A stretch of DNA of 49,366 nt, from positions 74,429 to 123,794 of the forward strand of contig JAMLHN010000008.1 of the NCBI GenBank assembly GCA_023957115.1. The letters are read 5' to 3'. Under the pieces are notes generated by a model that was not told the origin of the DNA, ran no database searches, and was given only the letters and a program-made list of their open reading frames with translations. Shown here in pieces: positions 25,033-34,290 of the stretch. Each line of letters opens with the position of its first letter. Within the stretch, counting starts at the first letter, position 1. The DNA is from Thermomicrobiales bacterium (GTDB lineage: Bacteria > Chloroflexota > Chloroflexia > Thermomicrobiales > UBA6265). The position numbers and the translations under genes are program-made.

Positions 25033-27437
25033 ATGCCTGACAACGTCCCCAATCATCTTGAAGCAGCCCTGGAGAAGCTGGAATTCGGCGAGATTCGGCA
25101 GCTCCTTGCAGTGCAATGTCTCTTCTCGGTTACCAGTGAGATGGCGCGAGAGCTCGAGCCGTCCACTGACCGGTGGCTCGTCGATCGTTGGCTGGAGGGG
25201 ACGGCAGAAGGTGTCGATCTCTTGACGAACTTTCCGACATCACCATCGGCGGCGCCAGGGATATCCGCTCGGCTGCCGAGCGTGCCGGGAAGGGGAGCAG
25301 GCTGTTGCCCACCGAGCTGATGGCGGTTGCCGATACCGCTCGGGCCGCCCGACTGCTCCGAAAGGCGGTACAGCGACTGCCCGACGCTTCGCAGCGGTTT
25401 CCTCAGCTGCTCGATCTCTCGACGGGGTTGATCGATGCTCCCAATCTGGAGACGACGATCGCCCGCGCCATCGGCCCTGCCGGTGAGGTGCTCGATTCAG
25501 CGAGTCCGGCGCTCGCTCGCATCCGCAAGGAGGTGCGGATAGCGCATGGACGGCTGATGGACCGGCTCAATCGGTTCGTCACCTCCGGTGGATCCAATCC
25601 AGCGTTGCAGGACTCGATCGTGACATCGCGCGACGGTCGCTATGTCGTCCCCGTGCGAGCGGATAGCCGGAATCAGGTGCCTGGCGTGGTCCACGATGTA
25701 TCAGCCAGCGGGCAGACGATCTTCGTCGAGCCCATGGAAGTCGTCGAGTTGAACAATCGTTGGCGTGAAGCGCAGATCGACGAGACGCGCGAGGTCGAGC
25801 GGATTCTCGACGAGATCAGTCATCAGGTTGGCGCCTACGCCACCGAGCTCCGCCTCACCGTCGATTCTGTTGCTCGAATCGACTTCGCGATGGCGAAGGG
25901 CCGCCTCGCGTTTGCTATGCGGGCAACCCGTCCCAACATCTGGAGTCAGCTACGACGCGACGATGGACTCACCGGGCACCCCAGCCAGCGCATACGACTG
26001 CGCCGTGCGCGGCATCCGCTTCTCGATCAGAAAACCGTGGTGCCAATCGACATCGATCTGGGAGCAGATTTCCGGGTTTTGCTCATTACCGGACCGAATA
26101 CCGGGGGCAAGACGGTCGCCTTGAAGACGGTCGGGTTGCTGGCCGCCATGGCGCAGGCCGGTCTTTTCATACCGGCTGACGATCAGTCGGTGCTGCCGGT
26201 TTTTACCTCGTTCTTCGTCGATATTGGTGACGATCAAAGCATCGCTCAGAGTCTCTCGACCTTCTCGGCGCATATTGCCTCGGTGATTGCGATGCTGGAG
26301 GACGTCGAGCCGACGAGCCTGGTGCTGATCGACGAGGTGGGGTCGGGGACCGATCCGGTCGAGGGATCGGCCTTGGCGCGATCGATCATTGGGGAACTGC
26401 TCGACCGCGGACCGCTGGTTCTCGCGACCACGCACTATTCGGAGGTGAAAAATTTCGCCTACGAAACCCCCGGGGTCGAGAACGCATCGGTCGAATTCGA
26501 TGTCGAAACGTTGCAGCCGACGTACCGAGTCGTCATCGGAGTTCCCGGCCAGTCGAATGCCCTCTCGATCGCTCGGCGGCTCGGGCTCAGCGAGCGGGTG
26601 CTGGAACGGGCAGGGACGTATATCGATTCTGAAACGGTCCGTACGGACGAACTCTTGAGCGAGATCCGCGAGATTCGTGACCGAGCCGAGCGTGAGCTCG
26701 CCCAGGCGGAGCACGAGCGCCAGCTGCAAGTCAGACTGCGTGAAGAGATGGCCGAGGAGCGACGGAACGCCGAGATCGAACGGCTCAATGCGCGTGACGA
26801 CGCGTTTGCGGCTGCCGAAGCCGAGCTGGCCGGCGCGCGTGCCGCGGTTCGAAGACTTCAGCAGGCTGCCGCTGCCCGGCCCACCGAACGACCCGCGATC
26901 GAAAAACCGCAGGCCGAGCTCGACAAGGCGATTCACCAGGTCAAGGAGTTTCGCCGTACGACGGTGGCGCAACGCCCTCGCCAGCAGACACCCGTACTCT
27001 CGGTGGGCGACCGGGTCCAGGTGACCACCCTCGGTCTCGATGGTGAGATTGCCTCGATCGAAGGGGATTCGGCCGAGGTCGTCATGGGCGGCTTGCGGTT
27101 GCGCCAACCCGTTGCGGCGTTGAAACGACTTGGTGGACCGCGACGGGAGCAGGTACGGCAAGTCTCTATCGGCAGTGGCGCCGGGTTCGTGCCGATGGAG
27201 ATCGATGTGCGCGGCGAGCGGGTGGCTGAGGTCGAAGCCGAGCTCGAGCGCTATCTCGATACCGCCTATCGGGCGAATCTCCCAAGTGTACGCATCATCC
27301 ATGGCAAGGGCACCGGGGCACTCCGGCAAGCGGTGAAACGCCAACTGCAGGCGCATCCTGCCGTGAGCCGGAGCGAGCTTGGCGGTCACGGAGAAGGGGG
27401 CGATGGCGTGACGATTGCCTATTTCCGGGAGGATTAG
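25033..27437 (+). CDS. mutS2: endonuclease MutS2 (apparent -1 frameshift at 25224)
   Basis: About 801 residues when the frames are joined. N-terminal LEKLEFGEIRQLLAVQC...TAEGVDLL is in one frame; DELSDITIGGARDIRSAAERAGKG and the rest are in the next, so one G appears to be missing after 25224. Walker A TGPNTGGKT is near residue 353, Walker B LVLIDEVGSGTDP and ATTHYSEVKNFAY follow, then a coiled coil, KOW-like segment and a C-terminal Smr domain (MEIDVRGERVAEVEAEL...IIHGKGTGALR). MutS2 suppresses recombination or rescues ribosomes, not mismatch repair. ATG 25033 has only GAAAG upstream. Its stop overlaps the mfd stop. Confidence 0.92.
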
Positions 27438-30400
27438 GCCACGCTCACCTGGAGCGCGCGTTCTGCTTCCTGACGGCGCTTGGCTGCCAGCTCGACTTCG
27501 TCGAGGATGGAGTCGAGCGCCGTCGACCAGTCTTCGTCCAGCTCGACAAGCCGCAATCGAATCGAACTTGGGGTGATCTTGATTGCGTGACCGAAACGTC
27601 CGATGAGCTTGCGGGTATTCATCGCGCTCGTCTCGACTGGGCGAATCACGATCTCGCGTTCCCGTTCGACAATCGAGGTAATGCCGAGCCGTTCCGAGCG
27701 GATCCGCAATTGGATCAACGCCAGCAGATGCTCGACTTCCGGCGGAATCTCACCGAACCGGTCCTCCAGCTCAACCCGCATCTCGCGCAGACTGCGCTGG
27801 TCTTCGATCCCGGAGATAGCCCGGTAGGTTGCCAGCCGAAGCTCGACATCCTGGATGTAGTCGGCCGGTATGAGCGCCGTGATAGGTAGATCCATCGTGA
27901 CCGCATCGGGATCCTCGATCGGCGCGCCCTGCCGGGCTTCCTCGACCGCTTGCGCAAGGAGACGCAGGTAGAGTTCATAGCCGATTTCGGCGATATGCCC
28001 ACTCTGTTCCGCGCCGAGAAGATTTCCGGCGCCGCGAATCTCCATATCGCGCAGCGCCACCCGCATACCGGAACCCAGCTCGGTTGCTTCCTGAATTGCT
28101 TCGAGGCGAGCTTCCGCCTCGACGGAGAGTGGCTTGTCCGGCCGCACGAGCAGATAAGCATAGGCACGATGCGCGCCACGCCCCACGCGTCCGCGCAGTT
28201 GATAGAGCTGGGTCAATCCGAAGGTATCGGCATTGTCGATGATGATCGTGTTGGCATTCGGAATGTCCACGCCAGATTCGATGATCGTGGTGCAAACCAG
28301 CACATCGAACTCGCCCTGGACGAATTTCATCATCACCGATTCGAGGACTTCTTCCTCCATTTGGCCGTGTCCGACTCCAATGCGGGCTTCCGGAACCAGT
28401 TCGTGCAGCTTCTTGACCACCGTCCCAATCGACTGAACGCGGTTATGGACGAAGAAGACCTGACCACCGCGTTCGATCTCACGCAGGATCACGTCGCGAA
28501 TGAGCTGGTCGTTGGTGCGTGTTACGAACGTTCGAATCGGCAGGCGGGCATTGGGCGCCGTTTCGATGACACTGATATCGCGGATACCGGCCAGGGCGAT
28601 ATGGAGCGTGCGGGGAATCGGCGTGGCGCTCATCGCAATGACATCGACTTCCGTGCGGAGCTGCTTGAGGAATTCCTTTTGACGCACCCCGAACCGCTGC
28701 TCTTCGTCGACGATGACGAGCCCCAGATCTTTGAAACTGACGTCGCGCTGCACCAGCCGGTGGGTTCCGATGACGATGTCGACCGACCCGTCCGCCAGCC
28801 CGGCGAGCACCACCCGCTGGTCCTTTTCCGAACGGAGCCGCGAGAGCATCTCGACGCGCACGGGAAACGCCGCCAGCCGCTGAGTGAATGTCGAGAAATG
28901 CTGAAGGGCCAATACCGTGGTCGGTACCAAGACGGCGACCTGTTTGCCCGCGTTGACCGCCTTGAATGCCGCGCGCATGGCGACCTCGGTCTTGCCGAAG
29001 CCGACATCTCCGCAGATGAGACGATCCATCGGTTTGTCGGACCCCATATCGCTTTTGACGTCGACGATCGCCTTCGCTTGATCGATGGTCGGAACGTAGG
29101 GGAACGAGCTATCGAGCTCGTGATCCCAGACCGAGTCCGGTCCGTATTGAAAGCCGCGGGCAGCATCACGAGCGGCATAGAGATTGATGAGCTCGTAGGC
29201 CATGTCGCGCACGGCCCGGCGCACCCGTCGTTTCGTCCGGACCCATTCTCCCGAGCCCAGGGTGTTGAGGGCGGGCGAGAGTCCGCCCGACGAATAGACC
29301 GTCACGCGATGAGATTGATCGACCGGGACATAGAGCCGTTCACCTTTCGCGAACTCGAGCAGGAGATACTCACGCTCGACTCCGCCCTGCTCCATGCGGA
29401 TCAACCCCTGGAAGACCGCGACGCCATGGTCGATGTGAACAACATGATCTCCTGGGGTGAGCGATGCGGCGAACGCGCGCGCCGCTTCTTTGCGCTTTGG
29501 TTCGCGCGCGCGGAGCGACTTGTGGAACCCGAAGAGCTCGAGGTCGGTCAAGAGCGCAAATTTCGCCGAGGAGATCTCGAAACCGCCATCGAGATCCGAC
29601 GGGACGATTTCGATCTCTCCCGGTCCCAGTGGAGAACGGTTGGCCAGTCGTTCTCCCGTCGAGCGGCGAGGAAAGAGACCGTTTTCCTCGAGAATGTCGG
29701 TCAGCCGTTCGACCTGATCGGTGGCAAGCTCAATGCTCCAGTCGTCTGTCGAACGCTCCCGTACGAAAGAAACGATGTCATTGATACGGCCGGCGAGTTG
29801 AGATGGGTTGGACCACCCTTTGAACGAGATCGTGCGGCCCGATTCGTCATTCCGCGCGCCGAACGAGAGAACGGTTCGGTTTTCGAGATTGCTGAACGTC
29901 GATTCGAATGGAATAAACGGATCAGGGAGTCCGTCTGGAAGCTCGCCGCTCTTCACCGCGGCAAGATAGTGATCGCCCGCATGGTCGTCCCGCTGCGTGC
30001 CAGCCAGCATCACCGTGGCCGGATCGTCCAGGATCGTCAGCGTGTCCGCAGGAAGGTAGTCCAGAATCGAGGTCGGGGCTTCCAGAAGGAACGGGGCGAA
30101 AAGATCGAGGGCGGGAGGGAGGATTCCATCCTGTGCACGCTCGAGGGTTCGTTCGAGTTCCTCACGGACTTCGAAGCGCAATGGATCGAGCTCGAGCTCC
30201 CGAAACGACTCGACCGCCTTCGGCAGATTCCAGACCGGCAATTCGACTGCCGGAAGCAGGGTTACCGTGTCCAGTTTTTCGAGCGATCGCTGTGAACTCG
30301 GATCGAACATGCGCAGGCTGTCGACCTCATCGCCGAAGAAGTCGAGTCGAATCGGCCCACTCGAACCGGGCGAGTAGATATCGATGATCCCTCCTCGGCG

Positions 30401-30964
30401 CGCGACTTCGCCGACGCGCTGGACGATCGTGACCGGTTCGTACCCAGCCGATCTGGCCCAGCCATACAGATCCGCCTGATGGTGGACGTCACCGACGCGA
30501 ACACTTCGCGTGTGGGATCTCAGCTCCTCTGGCGACATGACCGGATGGGTCATCGATGTTGCCGAGACGAAGACGATCGCCCGCGCCGGATTTCCGGCCA
30601 GCTCTGACAGGGATGCAACGTAGTCGGCGCTTTGATCCGAATCTCTTGGTAGCCGCTCATACGGCAGCGCGGCTGGCGCGGGCCAGAGGATCACCTGATG
30701 CGAGCTCGCCAGGAATTCAGCGACGGCGGAGGAGAGGACATCGGACCGATCGCTTCGACTCGAAACCACGATCAGCGGACGTGCCAGCTGCGTTGCGACC
30801 GCGGCGATGACCGCGGGCCGTGCGGCATAGGGGAGGTCGTCCACATGCGCGGATTCGTTCTTCTTGAGTCGATTCGACAGGCGCTTGATGGGCGCATTCG
30901 ACTGGAGGCCTGGGATGATGTGGGCGAGCGTCAAATTCGAATCTCCGGTCGCAATGGACGCCAA
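27434..30964 (-). CDS. mfd: transcription-repair coupling factor Mfd
   Basis: 1176-residue DNA translocase that removes stalled RNA polymerase and recruits UvrA. The UvrB-like N-terminus is followed by the RNA-polymerase-interaction (CarD-like) domain near 501-560 (GDHVVHIDHGVAVFQGL), Walker A GDVGFGKTE (652-660), the DEEQ box (753-756), MSATPIPRTLHIAL and the TRCF C-terminal domain. The start is TTG 30964 behind GGGGG; an internal start is possible. The stop TAA shares bases with the convergent mutS2 TAG (TTAG), so the two genes overlap by 4 bp with no terminator between them. Confidence 0.96.
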   Translation of the reverse strand: MASIATGDSNLTLAHIIPGLQSNAPIKRLSNRLKKNESAHVDDLPYAARPAVIAAVATQLARPLIVVSSRSDRSDVLSSAVAEFLASSHQVILWPAPAALPYERLPRDSDQSADYVASLSELAGNPARAIVFVSATSMTHPVMSPEELRSHTRSVRVGDVHHQADLYGWARSAGYEPVTIVQRVGEVARRGGIIDIYSPGSSGPIRLDFFGDEVDSLRMFDPSSQRSLEKLDTVTLLPAVELPVWNLPKAVESFRELELDPLRFEVREELERTLERAQDGILPPALDLFAPFLLEAPTSILDYLPADTLTILDDPATVMLAGTQRDDHAGDHYLAAVKSGELPDGLPDPFIPFESTFSNLENRTVLSFGARNDESGRTISFKGWSNPSQLAGRINDIVSFVRERSTDDWSIELATDQVERLTDILEENGLFPRRSTGERLANRSPLGPGEIEIVPSDLDGGFEISSAKFALLTDLELFGFHKSLRAREPKRKEAARAFAASLTPGDHVVHIDHGVAVFQGLIRMEQGGVEREYLLLEFAKGERLYVPVDQSHRVTVYSSGGLSPALNTLGSGEWVRTKRRVRRAVRDMAYELINLYAARDAARGFQYGPDSVWDHELDSSFPYVPTIDQAKAIVDVKSDMGSDKPMDRLICGDVGFGKTEVAMRAAFKAVNAGKQVAVLVPTTVLALQHFSTFTQRLAAFPVRVEMLSRLRSEKDQRVVLAGLADGSVDIVIGTHRLVQRDVSFKDLGLVIVDEEQRFGVRQKEFLKQLRTEVDVIAMSATPIPRTLHIALAGIRDISVIETAPNARLPIRTFVTRTNDQLIRDVILREIERGGQVFFVHNRVQSIGTVVKKLHELVPEARIGVGHGQMEEEVLESVMMKFVQGEFDVLVCTTIIESGVDIPNANTIIIDNADTFGLTQLYQLRGRVGRGAHRAYAYLLVRPDKPLSVEAEARLEAIQEATELGSGMRVALRDMEIRGAGNLLGAEQSGHIAEIGYELYLRLLAQAVEEARQGAPIEDPDAVTMDLPITALIPADYIQDVELRLATYRAISGIEDQRSLREMRVELEDRFGEIPPEVEHLLALIQLRIRSERLGITSIVEREREIVIRPVETSAMNTRKLIGRFGHAIKITPSSIRLRLVELDEDWSTALDSILDEVELAAKRRQEAERALQVSVA

Positions 30965-30977
30965 AAGACCCCCAAAA

Positions 30978-30990
30978 CCCCATGATGGGG
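30978..30990 (-). other. short inverted repeat in the mfd leader
   Basis: CCCCAT-G-ATGGGG, immediately upstream of the presumed mfd Shine-Dalgarno GGGGG. With that G-run the minus strand reads GGGGTTTTGGGGG, so this leader is G-rich and structured. Whether it matters for translation is unknown. Confidence 0.35.
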
Positions 30991-31083
30991 GTGGCGGCAG
31001 CCCTTGATTTTACCACCATGGGTGGCAAATCTCTCGTAGAATGCCCGCATCTTGTGACGCACGTTCGCGAAGTTCGGCCTTGC

Positions 31084-31635
31084 ATGAGTTGGTTGCGCCG
31101 AAATTTCATTCTGCTTGCCGCCGTTGTCCTCGGTGTGGTGCTGGGTATTGCCGCATTGCGCGCATTCGACAATCGCTCCGCACCTGAAATCGTCATTCGA
31201 GAGGCCGTGCAAGCGCGCACGATTACCATCGAAGTGAGCGGCGCCGTTCTCGCACCGGGTGTATACGAGCTCGACGCCGATTCCCGGTTGGGTGACGCAA
31301 TCCAGGCAGCCGGCGGAGCCTCGGGCGAGGCAGATCTGGCGCAACTGAATCTGGCCAGACGGATACAAGACGGGGAAGAAATCACCATTCCGGTCGTGCG
31401 CCCGACACCGGGACCGGGAACGGTCGTCTCAGTCGACGGCGTTGCGCTGATCGATATCAACACGGCCAATGCGGATGAGCTCGACCGTTTGCCAGGCATC
31501 GGCCCAGCGCTTGCGGACGCCATCATCGAATACCGAACAGAGAATGGACCATTCACCTCAGTCGATCAATTGGCGCGGGTGCCAGGAATCTCTGCCCGCA
31601 TGGTCGACGACATGCGCGAACTGGTCACGATCTAA
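31084..31635 (+). CDS. comEA: competence protein ComEA (SLBB and helix-hairpin-helix)
   Basis: 183-residue DNA-binding protein. One N-terminal membrane anchor (NFILLAAVVLGVVLGIAAL), a SLBB-type domain (TITIEVSGAVLAPGVYELDADSRLGDAIQAAGG) and a C-terminal helix-hairpin-helix pair (LIDINTANADELDRLPGIGPALADAIIEYR...). This is the standard order in Gram-positive ComEA, which binds incoming DNA outside the membrane. ATG 31084 was chosen because the membrane anchor begins there; no clear Shine-Dalgarno precedes it. comEC follows 3 nt after its stop. Confidence 0.9.
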   Translation: MSWLRRNFILLAAVVLGVVLGIAALRAFDNRSAPEIVIREAVQARTITIEVSGAVLAPGVYELDADSRLGDAIQAAGGASGEADLAQLNLARRIQDGEEITIPVVRPTPGPGTVVSVDGVALIDINTANADELDRLPGIGPALADAIIEYRTENGPFTSVDQLARVPGISARMVDDMRELVTI

Positions 31636-31638
31636 CCG

Positions 31639-33051
31639 ATGGCAGGGATGGCAATTGGTATCGCCTTCCTGTCCGGATTTGGCTTTGGGCTGGCCGCATT
31701 GGCGGTCACCGCCGGTCTGCTCGCGCTGGCACGTGCACGCTCGGAAGTGTCGTTCACATTCGTTGGCATCATTCTGTTCGCCAGTGTCGGGGGCGCTCTG
31801 CTCGCCCGGTCCACTGCCGATGGGGGACCAACGTATTGGGCACACGGCGATTTCCAGGGAACGATCCGGGTGGTGAATGGGCCCTACCTGACCGCGTCCG
31901 GACAGCGGTTGACCGCCGAGGCTGGCGATTCGACTCCTGGAACACTGTGCGTCTATCTGCCTTCTGCGCCAAGGCCCCGAGCCGGCGATCTATTGTCGGT
32001 GCGTGGCGTCGTGACGTTGCCCAAGGATCTTTCGCAGATAGGCCGGGCGGCGCTGCAGGCGCGCGATTGCGATGCCCAGCTCTGGGCAGGCCAGTTCGCG
32101 ATCGTCGAGCGCGGAACGGGTGTTCGTTCCATCCTGTCCGGGGTGCGGTTGACGCTTTCCGATGTACTGATGAGATCGGCGCCGGGCGACACCGGCGCGT
32201 TGATGAGTGGGTTGGTGACGGGCGACGATGGTGCGCTTTCCGAGGAATCGCGCGCGGCGTTTTTGGGTACCGGAACGACGCATATCACCGCGATCTCGGG
32301 CGCCAACTTTGCGGTGCTCATGCTATTGCTTGGAGTGATGGCATCCGGCGCCATGCGGCGGAGCACCTGGTTCGTTGTCGCAGGCACGGGATTGATCTGG
32401 GCGTACGCGTTCATGGTCGGGCTTCAACCGTCGGTATTTCGCGCGGCATTGCTGGCGACCGCGGTATTGATCGGCCGTATGATTGGCCGCCTGCCCGATC
32501 TGCTAACCCTGACGCTACTGTTGGCGTCGTTCCAGATCCTGGTTCGTCCCAACGACTTTCAGACATTGGCGTTTCAGCTTTCGCTGGCCGCCACGATCGC
32601 GTTGATCGTGGTCTTCGACGGAAGCGAGCGCCAGGGTGCCCGCGGAGCGCTCATCACGGTCGGACTCAGCGTCCTGGCCGCCCAGCTGGCGACGATCCCC
32701 GTGCTCGCTGCGCGAATCGGTTCGATCAGCTTGACGAGTCTCATCGCAAATCTGGTCGTCGCGCCACTCGCCAATCTGGCATTTCCGTTCGCACTGATCG
32801 GCAGCCTGCCGGCGGTCGCAAGCGATGCGATCGGTGTGCCCACGCTGGCGCCGGCCAGTCTGTTCAGTTGGTTGATGGTGGAGCTGGTCGTCCTGCTCGA
32901 GCGTGCTCTTCCCGGAACCGTGGTTCTTGGTCATCCAACCCGTGGGGCATTGGTGACGATCGGACTGATCTGCTGGACAACGGTCTTCTGGATGAGCGGC
33001 GATCTGCGGCGAATGGCCCGATACGGGCTCAACTGGATCAAAGCTTGGTGA
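31639..33051 (+). CDS. comEC: ComEC/Rec2 channel protein lacking the metallo-beta-lactamase domain
   Basis: 470-residue polytopic membrane protein that forms the DNA-uptake channel. An N-terminal DUF4131-like part (residues 1-165) contains an OB-fold-like segment and is followed by the Competence domain, with the conserved HITAISGANFAVLMLLLG motif near 214. About eight to ten hydrophobic segments are seen. Full-length ComEC usually has a C-terminal MBL nuclease-like domain; here the protein ends after the membrane part with a basic tail (RRMARYGLNWIKAW). ATG 31639 follows the comEA stop by 3 nt. Confidence 0.88.
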   Translation: MAGMAIGIAFLSGFGFGLAALAVTAGLLALARARSEVSFTFVGIILFASVGGALLARSTADGGPTYWAHGDFQGTIRVVNGPYLTASGQRLTAEAGDSTPGTLCVYLPSAPRPRAGDLLSVRGVVTLPKDLSQIGRAALQARDCDAQLWAGQFAIVERGTGVRSILSGVRLTLSDVLMRSAPGDTGALMSGLVTGDDGALSEESRAAFLGTGTTHITAISGANFAVLMLLLGVMASGAMRRSTWFVVAGTGLIWAYAFMVGLQPSVFRAALLATAVLIGRMIGRLPDLLTLTLLLASFQILVRPNDFQTLAFQLSLAATIALIVVFDGSERQGARGALITVGLSVLAAQLATIPVLAARIGSISLTSLIANLVVAPLANLAFPFALIGSLPAVASDAIGVPTLAPASLFSWLMVELVVLLERALPGTVVLGHPTRGALVTIGLICWTTVFWMSGDLRRMARYGLNWIKAW

Positions 33052-33056
33052 TCGGG

Positions 33057-33086
33057 TTGCCGGAAAGCGGTCGTTACCCCTATCCT
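33057..33086 (+). promoter_or_regulatory. candidate tRNA-Glu promoter
   Basis: TTGCCG (33057-33062), an 18-bp spacer and TATCCT (33081-33086), placing the start about 30 nt before the mature tRNA. Each hexamer has four of six matches to consensus. Confidence 0.45.
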
Positions 33087-33122
33087 TAGCGAGCTTCGCC
33101 GCGCCGTGCGCGGTGTTCCTGA

Positions 33123-33196
33123 GCCCCCATAGTCTAGTGGACCAGGACGTCACCCTTTCAAGGTGAAGATCGCGGGTTCGAATCCCGCTGGGGGTA
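33123..33196 (+). tRNA. tRNA-Glu (anticodon UUC)
   Basis: All four arms fold: acceptor GCCCCCA/TGGGGGT (first pair a G-U), D arm GTC...GAC, anticodon stem TCACC/GGTGA with loop CTTTCAA (anticodon TTC), and T arm GCGGG-TTCGAAT-CCCGC. The discriminator base is A; CCA is not encoded (ACCTT follows). It reads GAA/GAG codons. Confidence 0.95.
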
Positions 33197-33315
33197 CCTT
33201 CCACAAACCATGCGCCATCGCATCGTCTCCGAATCCCGGTAAACTTGACGGTATCGACATGGATCTGGCGTGACGCCAGTACGTGCGGGCGGTCTTACGC
33301 CCGATTGGATGCAGC

Positions 33316-34290
33316 GTGGACATTATTTTGCCTGTTGCCGGGCTCGGCACTCGCCTCCGACCTCAAACCTGGAGTAAGCCCAAGCCGCTCGTGTCAGTCG
33401 CGGGACGGCCGATGCTTTCGCATGTGCTCGACCGAGTCATGCTCCTGGAGCCCCGGCGGCTCATTTTCATCACTGGCTACTTGGGAAACCAGATCGAGAG
33501 CTGGGTCGAGGCCGAGTACCAAACGGAAGCTCGATTCATCGAGCAGCCCGTCATGTTGGGGCAGACCGATGCAATCATCCGGGCGCGAGAGGCAGCTGAT
33601 CAGGATGCGCTCATTCTCTTCCCTGACATGTTGTTCGAGGCCGATTTCAGTGTGATCGAATCCTCGGATGCCGACGTCATCGCGTTCGTCAAGGAAGTGC
33701 CCGATCCCTCCGCCTACGGCATCGCGGTGGAGGAGGACGGCCGTGTCGTGCGTCTGGTCGAAAAACCGCAGAACCCTGAATCGAACCTGGCGGTTGTCGG
33801 CATCTATTACGTCCGGAACATGGAAGACCTCTACAGCGCGATCGTCGAGCAGTTCGAGCGCAAGATCGCGCTCAAAAATGAGTATTTCCTTGCCGACGCG
33901 GTTCAGATCATGATCGATCGCGGCAAGAAAGTAGTGACTGCTCCCGTCACAGTCTGGGAGGACTGCGGCAACGATGCGGCATTGCTGCAGACCAATCGAT
34001 ACCTTCTCGGCATCATTTCTGACGGCGATCCAGCGATCCACGGGTCCGGTGTGATCGAACCGTCATTCATCCACCCAACGGCACGGATCGAGGAGTCGGT
34101 CGTTGGTCCCTATGCGAGCATCGGACCGGATGCGGTGATCACCCGCTCGATCGTGCGGGATACGATTGTCGATCAGGGAGCGAAGGTCGAAGGAGCGATT
34201 CTCGACTACTCCATCGTTGGCAAGGATGCCACCGTCACCGGTCATGCGGTAAGCGTGAATGTCGGCGACACCAGCACGGTGCGAATTTGA
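33316..34290 (+). CDS. NDP-sugar pyrophosphorylase / glucose-1-phosphate thymidylyltransferase-like protein
   Basis: 324 residues. The nucleotidyltransferase core begins with IILPVAGLGTRLRPQTWSKPKPLVSVAGRPM (GxGTRLRP...PKP) and has the metal-site strand LILFPDMLF and VEKPQNPESNLAVVGIYY. The last 80 residues are hexapeptide repeats of a left-handed beta helix (HPTARIEESVVGPYASIGPDAVITRSIVRD...). The specific sugar cannot be told. The GTG at 33316 has GGATG about 6 nt upstream and sits one residue before the conserved core. prmA starts within its stop codon (TTGA). Confidence 0.87.
   Translation: MDIILPVAGLGTRLRPQTWSKPKPLVSVAGRPMLSHVLDRVMLLEPRRLIFITGYLGNQIESWVEAEYQTEARFIEQPVMLGQTDAIIRAREAADQDALILFPDMLFEADFSVIESSDADVIAFVKEVPDPSAYGIAVEEDGRVVRLVEKPQNPESNLAVVGIYYVRNMEDLYSAIVEQFERKIALKNEYFLADAVQIMIDRGKKVVTAPVTVWEDCGNDAALLQTNRYLLGIISDGDPAIHGSGVIEPSFIHPTARIEESVVGPYASIGPDAVITRSIVRDTIVDQGAKVEGAILDYSIVGKDATVTGHAVSVNVGDTSTVRI

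Noticed and set aside
25950..27389. 479-codon open frame on the minus strand
   Set aside because: Antisense to mutS2; no family resemblance.
27950..30295. 781-codon open frame on the plus strand
   Set aside because: Lies wholly antisense to mfd, whose domains are intact; no recognisable protein pattern. Long antisense frames are expected at this GC content.
30965..30995. G-quadruplex at the mfd start
   Set aside because: Only two G-runs of four or more are close together; four are needed for a simple quadruplex.
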